Positions 23,654-34,641 of a stretch of DNA of 64,000 bases are shown here, piece by piece (position 1 is the stretch's first letter; each line of letters starts with the position of its first letter). The DNA is from Pezicula radicicola. Taxonomy: Eukaryota > Ascomycota > Leotiomycetes > Helotiales > Dermateaceae. The notes under the pieces were generated by a model. That model had not been told where the DNA came from. It saw only the letters and a list, made by a program, of their open reading frames with translations, and ran no database searches. A program made the position numbers and the translations under genes. The stretch is taken from contig PDUO01000017.1 of assembly GCA_003008705.1 (NCBI GenBank), positions 881,032 through 945,031 of the forward strand, in the 5' to 3' direction.

Positions 23654-24061
23654 GGTATACGTAGGTAGGAATTATAAGAAAACCGGTCTTACGTTTCCTA
23701 TGTTATACTCCCATCACTCTTTCGTTGTGTCTCAAGTCCAGACTGCACAATGCAAGCTGGCGGCATTAGCGGATCGTGTTCTAGACTCCCTCCACAAGAG
23801 GGAGCAGCGTATCTGGATTGCTGTATTTCAAATCCAAATCAACGTTCGCATTCAATACAGAATAGCCAGGAGAATAATTGGAATCGTCAAAGGGCTATGA
23901 AAGCGCTCAGGATTTGTATTTAAATTAATTTTTGCGATATATATGGTGCTCGATAATACTGTAATGAGTTAAAGGCTCGGCATTATTGCTGCATTGCAAT
24001 GACGACAATTATGATTGGCTTGTAGTAATTGCAACCCCCATGTCCCTTCATATTTGTAAGC

Positions 24062-24090
24062 CTATCGAGTCTATCGAGCCTATCGAGCCT
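24062..24090 (+). repeat. CTATCGAGC tandem repeat
   Basis: Three copies of a 9-nt unit (CTATCGAGT/C), the first with one change. Directly read, no function inferred. Confidence 0.85.
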
Positions 24091-24473
24091 ATGAGAAAGA
24101 CGTTCTTATCAGTTGCTAATCGAAGGACAATTGCTTCTTCCCCAGAATGACCTTCTGCATCGACCCTCTCATCCATCCACTTTGTACAGTAAGCCAAGTA
24201 ACCTTCTTTCTCTCCTCCTCCGTGGAGTTGCACTGTGCACTTTTTGCATTACTTGTCTGCAGACCCACAATCCCATCTTAGAAGAAACATACGACTGCAA
24301 GGTACAGCAGCAAGAATTTTACCGCATTTGGTGTGCGCGCATCTCACCATTCCGATAACGCTCGAAGCGTAGAATCTTAACCTTAGACCAGACCAATTGA
24401 CGCTTTCTCCAGAGCAAGGGAGTGCAAAGAATAATCGGCAACAGCTTCGAATTTTAGAGAGTATACATACTGT

Positions 24474-27279
24474 ATGGCAGACCGAGATGCGGATCAGCTG
24501 TCGGACCTGCAGAGCGCTGGAGATGTGAAATTGGATGTGCCAGCCAAAAACGCAGAGACATCGCTGCCGTCCAAGAAAAAGTCCAGGAGTAGCCGGGATG
24601 CTGCAGCGATCAAGAGACGCTGTGTGAGTACGGCATGTATTGCATGCAGGAGACGGAAGAGCAAATGTGACGGCAACTTGCCATCCTGCGCAGCCTGTTC
24701 GAGTGTTTATGGGACTGGTGAGTTGTTGGATGGTGGGGTGGTTATCTGAACAACGTACTGATGTGTGTGGTGTCAGAATGCGTTTACGATCCCAATAGCG
24801 ACCACCGGCGTAAAGGCGTCTACAAGGAGAAGATTGATAGTCTCAAGACACGGAGTTCGACTCTACAGACATTGGTACAGGCTATCTTAAATGCAGCAGA
24901 AGACGATGTGCCGGCTCTCGTACGACAAATTAGGACATGTGAAAGCTTGGACGATGTTGCGGACAAGATTATGAGGGAGGAGCAGGGAATTGAAGAGGAT
25001 GAGGAAGATTATGATAATCTGATATACACGACTACAAGCCTTCCAACATTTGAAACGGAGCTTTCAGGGAAGATGGGAGAGTTAAGACTGGAAAATGGAT
25101 CTATGAGGTTTCTGGGTGGGACATCGAATCTGATACATCTGGATCCAACGGAAGAAGATGATAAGAATCTAGCCATAGACTCATACCAACAACAAGAAGA
25201 GCCCTTGACGAGCTGGTCGGAAGTCACAAAGGACACCGATGTTATTGTGCATCTAATCAACATGTATTTCACCTGGCATTATCCTTTTTTCACAACACTG
25301 TCGAAAAGCCTTTTCTATAGGGATTTCTTACTTGGAAAACCACCTGGCACTCCGAAACGGACCATATACTGCTCTTCGCTTCTTGTAAATGCTATGTTAG
25401 CTCTTGGATGCCATTTTACAAATTCTCCTCGAGGCTGCGCCGATCCAAATGATCCAACTACGAAAGGTGATGCATTCTTCGCCGAGGCCAAGCGACTGAT
25501 TGTTGAGAATGACGAATATGAAAAGCCGAGACTAACTACAATACAAGCTTTATGCTTAATGTCTGTCAGAGAAGCCGGATGTGGCCGAGAAGCAAAAGGG
25601 TGGGTTTATAGTGGTATGAGTTTCCGGATGGCTATGGATATGGGCTTGAACTTAGATTCTGGTGGCATAACGGCTCATGGAACGGGTAGAGAGACTATGG
25701 ATGAGCAAGAAATAGATGCACGGAGAGTAACGTTCTGGGGCTGTTTTCTTTTCGATAAGTGCTGGTCCAACTACCTCGGTCGTTTACCGCAATTGTCGAC
25801 TTCTAACATTACTGCGCCTAAATACGATGTTTTTCCAGATGAGGAAGCGGATATTTGGTCACCTTATACGGACAATGGAGTGAGTCAGGTTCATGCACAA
25901 CCATCGAGAACAAGAACCATTGCGCTGCAAATCTCAAGTCTTTGTGAGATAAGTAGCGATCTACTTGTCTTCTTCTATCATCCTCAGCACCTTGAGAAAT
26001 CAGTTGGGAAATCGCAGGAGTTGAAGAAATTGAGCGAGCTACAGACAAAGTTGGAGGCATGGAGAAGAGATCTACCGAAAGAATTAGAGCCCAAAGAAGG
26101 GCAGCTACCAAACGTCCTACTTATGCAGTAAGTACTCATCTTCCGTTTCTCATAAATCGTTGCTCACTATCATACAGCATGTTCTTCCATCTTCTCTACA
26201 TCCATCTCTTCCGGCCTTTTCTCAAGTACAATCCTTCAACGTCGCCGCTCCCCACACATGTCTCTCCCCGCAAACTCTGCACGCAAGCGGCAGCATCTGT
26301 ATCCAAACTAATGCGTCTGTATAAACGTACCTATGGCCTACGTCAAATCTGTAACATAGCTGTCTACATTGTGCATTCAGCTTGCACCATTCACCTACTA
26401 AACCTACCAGAGAAGACTGCTAAAAGAGACATCATCCACGGCGTCAAGAATCTTGAGGAGATAGCCGAGGATTGGCTCTGTGCTCGTCGAACACTTAGTA
26501 TTCTGAGTGTTCTTGCTCGAAAGTGGAAAGTTGAACTTCCGGAAGAAGCGTCGACTGTACTAGCACGCACCGATGCGAAATTTGGATTTTTCAGCACAGC
26601 TGACGTACCATCCCCAAAGAACGACCTCATGATGGTAACAAGTCCAGCCTCATCAGCACAATCACCTCCTCAAATACCACCAGCTCGAACAGTACAAAGA
26701 CCCATTCAAGATCAACAGAACAAGCTCCAACAGAGTCTCTATAGTTACCCTATAGATACCAAACCACCCCTGAATCTCTCTCAGATCACAAACCCCAATC
26801 CTCTCGATGGCAGCATAACACGCTTCACATCACAAGTCCTCTCACAAAACAACCCAAACAACCCACAACCGTCCCTCAACTCGTCAAACATTGGATCCAT
26901 GACATCAACCCAAATGCCAACCATTCCTTACCCACAAATCCAACAAAGCTACTCCAACCTTACCTCGCCAGCCCAACGTTCGGGTTCACAAGGAACAAAC
27001 GCAAGTACTGGTACTAATTTGACCAGACAAGTTAGTCCCACTGCTATGTTTGGAGGTGTGGAACAATTGGTTGAGAGTCAGGATTGGTGGTTAAGAGATC
27101 AAGCAAGCTTAGCTTTGGGTTTTGATAACTGGTTGGGTAATAGTAGTGTTACCTCTGGGGATTTAAATAGTGGTGCGGGTGGTCCATTCTATCTTGGTGA
27201 TGCTAATGCGAATGGAAATGGAAATGGGAACGGGACTAATAGCAACCGAGGTAATTTTGATGATGAATGGTATGCTTAG
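24474..27279 (+). CDS. Zn2Cys6 transcription factor, NirA-type
   Basis: Three exons, 24474-24717, 24777-26127 and 26178-27279, encode 898 residues. Intron 1 (59 nt, GTGAGT...GTCAG) interrupts the zinc cluster itself between YGT and ECVYDPNSD; intron 2 is 50 nt (GTAAGT...ACAG). The cluster CIACRRRKSKC then LPSCAAC...EC is followed by DHRRKGVYKEKIDSLKTRSS and a short coiled coil (STLQTLVQAIL). The fungal-specific domain is clear: YFTWHYPFFTTLSKSLFYRD, LALGCHFTN, GMSFRMAMDMGLNLD and RRVTFWGCFLFDKCWSNYLG. The C-terminus is rich in Gln/Pro/Asn/Ser, as in activation domains. The cluster, linker and domain order match the NirA-like group; family members include the nitrate-assimilation activator, but nitrate genes are not present here, so the name is by similarity only. 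Nuclear. Confidence 0.87.
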
Positions 27280-28277
27280 TTAAGATTAGAGGAAAGGAAT
27301 TTTCGAACGGTATTTTAACTGGGTAATGAGGGAAAATGAATTATGGATATGATTTTTATGGTAAATCTGGGTTAGGCTAGGCTAAGTTAGGTTGGCTAGG
27401 CCAGTTGAATCTAAGTTCAGCTTGGAATGAAAAATACACATTTACGGAATGGGATAAAGAGGAAGGGGTTTACAATAGGAGTAGGATGGTAGTTCATACG
27501 GATGGATGGGTAGAGAGAAGGAGTTAGCTACATGTGTTTATACCTTTTGTAGCGTGGAGTTTGGGAATTGTTTTGTTGATGTAGGTGAAAAGAGATGATT
27601 TTTTATATATAAGAAAATTGCTATGCAGTTTATGTATTAAATACTATAGGATAGGTATAACAATCAAGTTATTTGCACCTTCCTATTCTAATAACTTCTC
27701 AACTAAATCCGCCCTATCCTAAATTACAATTTACTAACCCTATAACACACCCTCTAACTACTATAGCCCCTCCTAACAGTAGGGGTATTATCTTCACTAC
27801 AAACAATAATTATGACTTCTTTTATAGTATAATAGGTAATTTCAGTACTTCATATACTTCATATACTTCATATACAATTCCCTACCAAACTTAATGACAA
27901 CTATAGAAGCTTGTTACTACGGTATGGTCTTTTATAAGTTAAGGTATATAATTATTTGGCTTTGGTTTGACTTCTTTGTTTTAATGATGTTGTAGCTAAG
28001 ATGGGGTTGGGAAGTTATATTGTTATATTGTTTTTGTCTTTAAAAGTGTTAAATCGCTACATTGAAATTTGATTCTTTTGTCATGAGAGGCTAGGTTTTG
28101 CTTCTTCTCTAATACTTTGATTAGTATCAGTAGGAATTTCACATCTATGGCCAAAAACCTCGCAAGCCCATTTCCTAACTAAAAAAAAGGGGGGTAATGG
28201 TATGAGAAACTCTCTCATAGCTTGTCTATTTTCTTTATGGCTTAATTTTGTCATTCCACATCATATATTTTGAGTGT
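27280..28277. other. AT-rich intergenic region between convergent genes
   Basis: No gene is supported. It separates the 3' ends of the NirA-type gene and the Arc1-like gene. From about 27,590 to 28,080 it is strongly AT-rich, with three ACTTCATAT units at 27847-27873. Confidence 0.45.
27847..27873 (+). repeat. ACTTCATAT tandem repeat
   Basis: Three perfect 9-nt copies, directly read. Confidence 0.9.
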
Positions 28278-29492
28278 CTATCTGACAATACCTCCAGCCA
28301 AACTCTTAACCTTGCAAACTCCACCACTCTCGGTGACTAACTTTCCAACACCAGTCTTAGGCTCCTCGCTCTCCTTACTCAATTCCTTCACAACACCTGC
28401 ATCAAAGCCCACTTCCAATGTATCCAGAGTAGTGAAACCGGGTTGGATCATCTCCCAAACCTTCTTCTTTGGGTTCAATACACCCTCGGGCTCACCCTTC
28501 CAACCCTCAAAGAAGACCCGCTCACCCGCCTTAGAGCCTTCAGGTGGTGTAACCAATTCCACGGGACCCTTGTGCTCGTCAACCTCTCCTTCCTTTAGTC
28601 GAGGTGAGGCCGCGAGGACCATTGCGCAAGATTTGACACCACGCATCTTTACTGGCTTGAGGTTGCAAACAACAACGACATACCGTCCTTGCATCTCCTC
28701 AAGAGGAACAAGACCATTGAGACCTGAGCAGACGGTTCGTACAACTTGACCTTCGTACTCGGATGTGTCTTCGGTACCGGCTTTATCGCCCATTGCGATG
28801 GTCGAAACAAAGAGAGAGTCGGCCTCAGGATGCTTAATTGCCTTCAAGATATGACCAACACGTAGGTCAATGAGAGATGGTGAAAGAGGAGCTGCTGCCG
28901 CTGGTGCCTTTTGTGGTTTTGGTGCCTTCGCCTTCTTCTCCTTCTTCTCAGTTGGTTTATCGCCGGTTACGGTAGCCACAACTGTGTCCTTTGCACCAGT
29001 AACCTTGTCGACAACCTTCTCTTTGATACTCTTGTCATTTGACCGGTCCGGAAGAGTGGCTTGCTCACCACCAGCTGCCTTCTCCTTCTTCTGACGCTCC
29101 CTCTCTGCCTTGAGGTCGACAGGTGGTTTGACATAGAGGATCTCGTCGGCATTGACCTTAACCTTCTCTGCGTCACTAATAGAGAGACCGAAGAGTTTCG
29201 AGTTTTGGACGAAATCGATGTGTCGCACAATATTTGGGTGGCCGTGTTCACCAGTTCGCTGCTCAGGCGTCCATGATGCGACTTGTGGTGCGAGACTCTC
29301 GTACAATGCCACATCAGCCTTTGAAGGCTTGGCTCCGAGGAGAGTTGTTCGGGATGCCAGGTGTGTATTCAGGGTGTCGAGGAGGGACTTCTGATCACTG
29401 CTGGCTGACTTCAGGCGGTCCGAAGTCGTGAGCCACTGGTTGATTTCAGCTTGCTCCGCTGGGCTGTATGTGAGAGTATCGAAGGAAGCCAT
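28278..29492 (-). CDS. ARC1: Arc1/AIMP1-like tRNA-binding cofactor of aminoacyl-tRNA synthetases
   Basis: A single uninterrupted exon encodes 404 residues. The N-terminal third (to about residue 115) resembles a GST-C-like interaction module, including LGAKPSKADVALYESLAPQV. A charged Lys/Ala/Pro-rich linker (KPTEKKEKKAKAPKPQKAP) follows. From about residue 208 there is an OB-fold tRNA-binding domain of the EMAP-II/Trbp111 type: LIDLRVGHILKAIKHPEADS, VVRTVCSGLNGLVPLEEMQG, VVVVCNLKPVKMRGVKSCAM and VLAASPRLKEGEVD. In yeast, Arc1 gathers methionyl- and glutamyl-tRNA synthetases and delivers tRNA in the cytoplasm. The start ATG is the first in frame and fits the family. It is divergent from the PPOX-class gene with about 410 bp between start codons. 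Confidence in the family is high, and the partner enzymes are inferred. Confidence 0.92.
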   Translation of the reverse strand: MASFDTLTYSPAEQAEINQWLTTSDRLKSASSDQKSLLDTLNTHLASRTTLLGAKPSKADVALYESLAPQVASWTPEQRTGEHGHPNIVRHIDFVQNSKLFGLSISDAEKVKVNADEILYVKPPVDLKAERERQKKEKAAGGEQATLPDRSNDKSIKEKVVDKVTGAKDTVVATVTGDKPTEKKEKKAKAPKPQKAPAAAAPLSPSLIDLRVGHILKAIKHPEADSLFVSTIAMGDKAGTEDTSEYEGQVVRTVCSGLNGLVPLEEMQGRYVVVVCNLKPVKMRGVKSCAMVLAASPRLKEGEVDEHKGPVELVTPPEGSKAGERVFFEGWKGEPEGVLNPKKKVWEMIQPGFTTLDTLEVGFDAGVVKELSKESEEPKTGVGKLVTESGGVCKVKSLAGGIVR

Positions 29493-29904
29493 TGTTCTGC
29501 GGAGAGTAGTAGTGCTGAGCCGAGTGGCAAGGGGGATAATTCGTGAGGAAAACAGCTTGGCGGCTGCTTTGGTGGATTTTAGAGAATTGTTGATTTTGTG
29601 GTGTTGATGCTCAAGAGGAGTCAGAATGTTTTGCGCGCGGCTGAGTCATCAATGCGGGGCAAGGCTGCGATCCAGCCTGGTCTGCACTGCACGCTTGATG
29701 ACGAGTCGAGTTGACGCCAGGGACCTGTACTTATTCTCCTTCTTACAAGTTACCACGACATAAAACAGTTAAGTATTATTAAAGTGTTCTCAAGTGACAG
29801 CACATTACCAGGGATCTTTCAAATCATATATCAAGAGACCAATTGCCAAATCATTCACCATAGCTTCCTTAGCCAAAGCCAGACTCCGGAGCATTGCTCG
29901 CACA
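29493..29904. promoter_or_regulatory. Divergent intergenic region, ARC1 and PPOX-class gene
   Basis: 412 bp lie between two head-to-head start codons and must contain both promoters and 5' leaders. No specific operator was recognised. Confidence 0.5.
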
Positions 29905-30774
29905 ATGCTAACAACAGCTACGACGTCTGCTAGTATCGGCGCCGCACCATGGAGGCCACTCTTTCTCAGTCATGTCTCGAAGATGGACTCTCCTGAGTTC
30001 GTGTTCAGCTCTCTCCAGGCAACATCAGACCCGAACGCGCCAACACCTTACGTTCCCCGCGCCCGCACTTGTGTTCTGCGTGGACTGTGGGCTGAGCTAC
30101 CCGAGAATAAGTACAACGAAGCTGAGATGAATGAACGAGTCTACGAGAGCGATTTGTTGAGTTTTACAACAGATGTGAGAATGGCCAAGGTGCCAGAGAT
30201 TTTTGGAAGTGGGAAAGATCATGGAGGAATTGACCAGAGTCAGGGAAGTGGTGGTGGGGGACCAGTCGAAGCAGTATTTTGGGCGAAGGAGGTTATGACC
30301 CAATGGAGATTTAGAGGACATGCCTATGTAGTTGGCCCAGATATCGAAGGGAAAGGAGGCGAATCCAGTGGATCAAGGACGGTGAAGAGTGAGATTGGTG
30401 AAAGAATGAGGGTTGTCAAGAAAGATGGCAAGGACGATTGGAGTTGGGAAAAGGAGCTTACAGCACATTTTGGGAATCTTAGTCCAGGCATGAGAGGGAG
30501 CTTCAAAAACCCAGCGCCAGGAACTCCGGTATCGATTCCTCCCAAAGATGGATTGAAATTGGGACAAAAGGTTACAGACCTCCATGATGAGATCTGTAGG
30601 AAGAATTTCCGGGTGGTCATCATCAAGCCAGATGAGGTTGAACAGGTTGACTTAAGCGATCCTGCAGAAGCAAGGAGATGGAAGTTCACATATGTTGGAA
30701 AAGACAGTGACGGTAAAGTCGGTAATGGGGAGGAGAAGTTGGGAGAATGGAAGAAGCAAGAGCTTTGGCCATGA
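29905..30774 (+). CDS. PPOX-class FMN-binding protein (pyridoxamine 5'-phosphate oxidase-like)
   Basis: The gene is intronless and encodes 289 residues from the ATG at 29905. The open frame extends further upstream, but only a GTG is available there. The start is supported because AAPWRPLFLSHVSKM and SPEFVFSSL match the usual N-terminus of the Alr4036-type pyridoxamine oxidase-like family. Other landmarks are RTCVLRGLWAELPENKYNEA, the FMN-barrel segment YESDLLSFTTDVRMAKVPEI, AVFWAKEVMTQWRFRGHAYV, and a C-terminal segment with NFRVVIIKPDEVEQVDL and RRWKFTYVGKD. These proteins bind FMN; whether this one oxidises pyridoxamine phosphate or acts on another substrate is unknown. A Gly-rich insertion (QGSGGGGPVE) sits between conserved strands. 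Confidence 0.85.
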   Translation: MLTTATTSASIGAAPWRPLFLSHVSKMDSPEFVFSSLQATSDPNAPTPYVPRARTCVLRGLWAELPENKYNEAEMNERVYESDLLSFTTDVRMAKVPEIFGSGKDHGGIDQSQGSGGGGPVEAVFWAKEVMTQWRFRGHAYVVGPDIEGKGGESSGSRTVKSEIGERMRVVKKDGKDDWSWEKELTAHFGNLSPGMRGSFKNPAPGTPVSIPPKDGLKLGQKVTDLHDEICRKNFRVVIIKPDEVEQVDLSDPAEARRWKFTYVGKDSDGKVGNGEEKLGEWKKQELWP

Positions 30775-30973
30775 GTCTTACGACCGCGAGTACGAGTCTT
30801 CATGTGCTATTATTCATGATTATTGCCATATGTGGTGCGGACCGGAACAACCGCGACTGGCTGAGCGGCATTGAAGAGTTCACCGTTCGTTGTTCGGACC
30901 GCACCGTCGGTAGCATGTCGCCTGTAGCAAACCCAATTGATCCTTTATTGATACTATTTTTTGGCCACTAGTC

Positions 30974-31000
30974 GTCCAACAAGTCCAACAAGTCCAACAA
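30974..31000 (+). repeat. GTCCAACAA tandem repeat
   Basis: Three perfect 9-nt copies just downstream of the PPOX-class gene, directly read. Confidence 0.9.
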
Positions 31001-34000
31001 AAAACTTCCAGCAGACGCGTACCTCCGTAGCCGCATGACCTTCACAAGACAATTCGGGTTGCATCGGGTGTTTGTGTTGCAAAAGCAAATGGTACGGCTT
31101 GCCATCTGGCTGGAATACCCAAGAGCTGTAGGAGGCTCTTTTGAGTTTTTCATTTCAGTCACCGTCTAAGTTTTTCCTTTCTTTTTGTCATCATCTCATT
31201 TTGTAATGCACGGCCGCTCGGTTCACAATCATCACCGCATCTTCGCTGCTGCGCCTAAAACGTCTTTCATTCTCCGAAATCATCACTCCGCATAAAATCA
31301 CATCGCATCCCCCAAGAGTCGTAGTATTTTTCAGACAAGGATCAGAAGTCTCATCTTCCCTTGCACAGTACCTCCCGCTCTTTCCCCCTTTCTCTAGGAT
31401 CCCTTGTGCCTTCCCACATGGCACCTTCTTCTAGTGTCTTTCTGGAAGACTTTAATCTCGGAGGGAAGGGTCGGGGAGGGACTCTCACGATCCGGCGCAC
31501 GAAGAAATGCGCATTTCGTCCGAGCCGTGGGGGTTTTCCCGTTCCCTGACCCACTCTCGCCATCACCCACGCGGTGTTCAAGGATGTGAGGGACAATTTT
31601 TCCACCTTCAGATTCTATCTGAAACACTTTTTTGCAGGCCCTTTCATCACAGTCTTCACAGGGCTGACATGTTTTGAAAACATGTTCTAACTTCTTTGCT
31701 ACAGCAAGGTTGGTTGGTACTGCAGGACAGTAGTATCGGGAGGGGGTGGTACATACTACATGGTTGTACAACAGGCGCTACTCGTATCTACCTATCTACC
31801 TATCTAGCCGATCGGGTGGCTGGCCATCAAGATTCAGTGCCTTTATGGAGTACAGATCAGAATGCAGAGCACAAGCGCCAGCGTCGAGAGACAATAAGCC
31901 GATGCACTGGGAGCCAACCACTCCGATTTTTGAGAAGTCGTGAAGAATGAAGACGTGCTGTACAAAACGTTGAAATTCTCCACATGCAACTCATCCCTCC
32001 AGTATGAAGTTGATGCCGACTTCTTCGGAGATCAGCCGGTTGGAAGGATTAATTTACTCTAGCTGTGCCTCTCTCGGACGCCGTGGCGCATCAAGAGATG
32101 TGATTGGTTACAAGAGATGCAAGATACAACTTGGCGAAGCTTTCTCTCGACATGTTCTGTACAAAAGTACTCGGTACGTAGCGGTGTGTTCAAACTTCAG
32201 TACTCTGTAGGTAACTATCCATGTCTTTAACGACAATAATAATAATACTGGTGGATGTTGAACCCGAAGTTGGCTTCTTTCTGCCTGCCAGTTTTCTATT
32301 TTTGCCTGCCCGTGGTACTTCGTTTGTGTGCACGGGTTGCTAGGTGTACTAGGGCTGCTATTTAGGGCGAAAGTAGGACGATCAAAAGGTTTCTAGACGT
32401 TTTAAACTTCCCTCTATATGTGGGGTTTCGGTGCAAGCGGTTCGCTGTTCCCGCAAGTTACTTTGATCTTCATGCTCAACTGCCATCCTCGTCTCAGTTG
32501 GCATCGCCTCGTAGGACGTCAACTCTCAAGCTTTGAAGAAAGTTTCTCGAGATATCGAATTGCGTTTCATAGAGTTGTAATAATGTCGGAGTTGCCGTAT
32601 ATGCCCTGAATGCCAACTTGTCTAAGAAAAGATCGTCGACACAAGATTTGAGATGATCTGATCGACAGAAGACTCACAGCGCTCAAGAACCTTGACAGAA
32701 TTGGCAAAAACTCAAACTCAGGCAGTTGCTAGGAAACGTCTTGTGTGAGCTTAGAGCGCCTATCTCTCTTTACTTATAACCGACCGGAAAATCATGAAAA
32801 TGAAATGAAAGAAAAGTCCACGCGATGAGGATCCGGGTACCTTAAGAACTGGCAATCGCCGAGGTCTTTCAGTAGAATGAAAAGTGACGATATTGATCCT
32901 TTTTGAGCAGTTCTTCTGTCCTCGTGTGCCTGCTAATATGATGATGTGCATGCTTCCAACCTCGGGCCTTGCAGCCCAATCTCATGTTTCCTTTTTCTTT
33001 CTGCCGCGGAAGTTGCCAGAGGATTATTTTTGCTCTGGATGTTACGGAATTGTACTGTACTACTGTACACCCCCTCCTTACCGCAAGAACGAAGACCCAT
33101 GACAAATACCGGTACTCTGGTAATCTTCGTCGCCAGTTCAAACTCAGCAATTCTTCATGACCACACGTACAACCGACCGCTCAGCACTCACAATTAGCCG
33201 CTTGGTGTTCTTGTGCTCATGTTGTCGTATGTATGTGTTGTGCAATCCCCACATAGGCACATGAATCTCGTAATGATCTCACATTAATTGTGATGATGGA
33301 TATACTATATTTCGACGGTGCAGAGAGGCGTGATCATGGACCATTGATAAATCAAAACAGTTATGTAGAACTATACAGCTATGCTAGAATCATAGAACTT
33401 GAATCTGGAAAGGACGAGGACGCCTTGTCCCCTGTAAAGGCCTGACGCTACCGATTCATCTCGTTGAGCACGGCACTTCTTACAGTAAGTAGCTTCTGAC
33501 TTTGATGACGAAAATAATGGTTGAGATGCGCTGCTTTTTGAGCGTTGCCTTTGTTTCGAAAGATTGAATTCAGGCTAGGATAGCACAGTATTAGGAAGTT
33601 CCACTCCCCCTCCGCGAACCCTTGCTGAGCCTTGGAAGGAGACCTGTCCTGGACCCTGTTCCACTCGATGGCCATGTCAAAAAAAAAATATGGAAAGGTC
33701 TCCTGGCCCCTGCGAGCCACCAACCATTACGAGGTAATGTTCTGTACCTGTCCTTTGTGGTCGGCCGTCTATCCTCCTTCAGGTCATTTTAGCCAAGCTC
33801 TGGCTTTTGCAAGAAAAAACCTTATGCTCCTTATATCACAGCTCTTAAGCATACAGGAACATGCCTGCCAATTGTTCTCAACAGCGGTGTACTCCATAGA
33901 ACAGATTATTGCAGAAATATCAAAACTCGGTCTTTAATTGCTCTTGCAGGAGGCAGCAAGGATCACCCAGCGCATCGACCTCCTCTTGACCTACATATCA

Positions 34001-34186
34001 TAGTACAGTTCAATACCGGTACATACTCTACTACTGTACGGTAAAACCTAGGTTAGTCGGCGACCATACAGCACAGGGCTCACCAGCCTAACCTACTCGA
34101 AGCGGACATGACTACATACACATACATACAGAACCTCCGTACCCTACGCAATACACTTTCTGCTGAAAACTAACCTCCGCCAGACT

Positions 34187-34216
34187 CCCGTCAGACACCC
34201 GTCAGACACCCGTCAG
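34187..34216 (+). repeat. CCCGTCAGACA tandem repeat
   Basis: Nearly three copies of an 11-nt unit about 430 bp upstream of the next start codon, directly read. Confidence 0.9.
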
Positions 34217-34641
34217 TCCACTTTTAGCGACACAGACAAACACAAAGACGAGACAAAGCCTTGAAATCTATCTGCCCACCCGTTCATGCTCTCAAGGAGC
34301 CAAGGACCGTTCGTTCACAGAGCCTTCTCAGCCTACCAGTACCGAAACTTAAGAGGCTGACACTATTGATCCTGGCACAATTGCCGGCGGCAGACAGTCC
34401 ACATCCCATTACCCACGCATACGAGTCCCGAGTTTAAATCGAGAAAGCACACATTACCATGACGTTCCGCAGGCCATAGACCGATCGTCTCAACATTGCC
34501 GCGCTCAATGCTTCTCTCCCTCGCGTCTGAAGTCATCCTGTTTGCATCTTTGCCATCCTCTCAAATCAACAACCGTCTCTGCTCCCGGTGGTAACACCAA
34601 AAATCACCCCAACTCCCCCAACTACCATTGCACTCTCCACC

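Larger units (their letters stand above)
23233..24473. other. Intergenic region with palindrome and short repeats
   Basis: No gene is supported. It holds a perfect 24-bp palindrome at 23630-23653 and a 9-nt tandem repeat at 24062-24090. The right end is the promoter and 5' UTR of the following Zn2Cys6 gene. Confidence 0.45.
30775..34641. other. Long gene-poor region
   Basis: Nearly 3.9 kb without a supported gene. Overlapping open frames on both strands at about 31,350-31,950, one of them Cys-rich on the minus strand (31,394-31,771), show no recognised domain or signal peptide and are judged unsupported. Tandem repeats occur at 30974-31000 and 34187-34216. The pyrimidine-rich last 300 bp look like the promoter and 5' UTR of the gene at 34642. 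Confidence 0.45.

Noticed and set aside
29794..29904. Extended N-terminus for the PPOX-class protein
   Set aside because: It requires a GTG start; the ATG at 29905 gives the expected family N-terminus.
31351..31771. Overlapping open frames on both strands, one Cys-rich
   Set aside because: Three frames are open at once, which points to composition rather than coding. No domain, signal peptide, conserved motif or splice structure was found.
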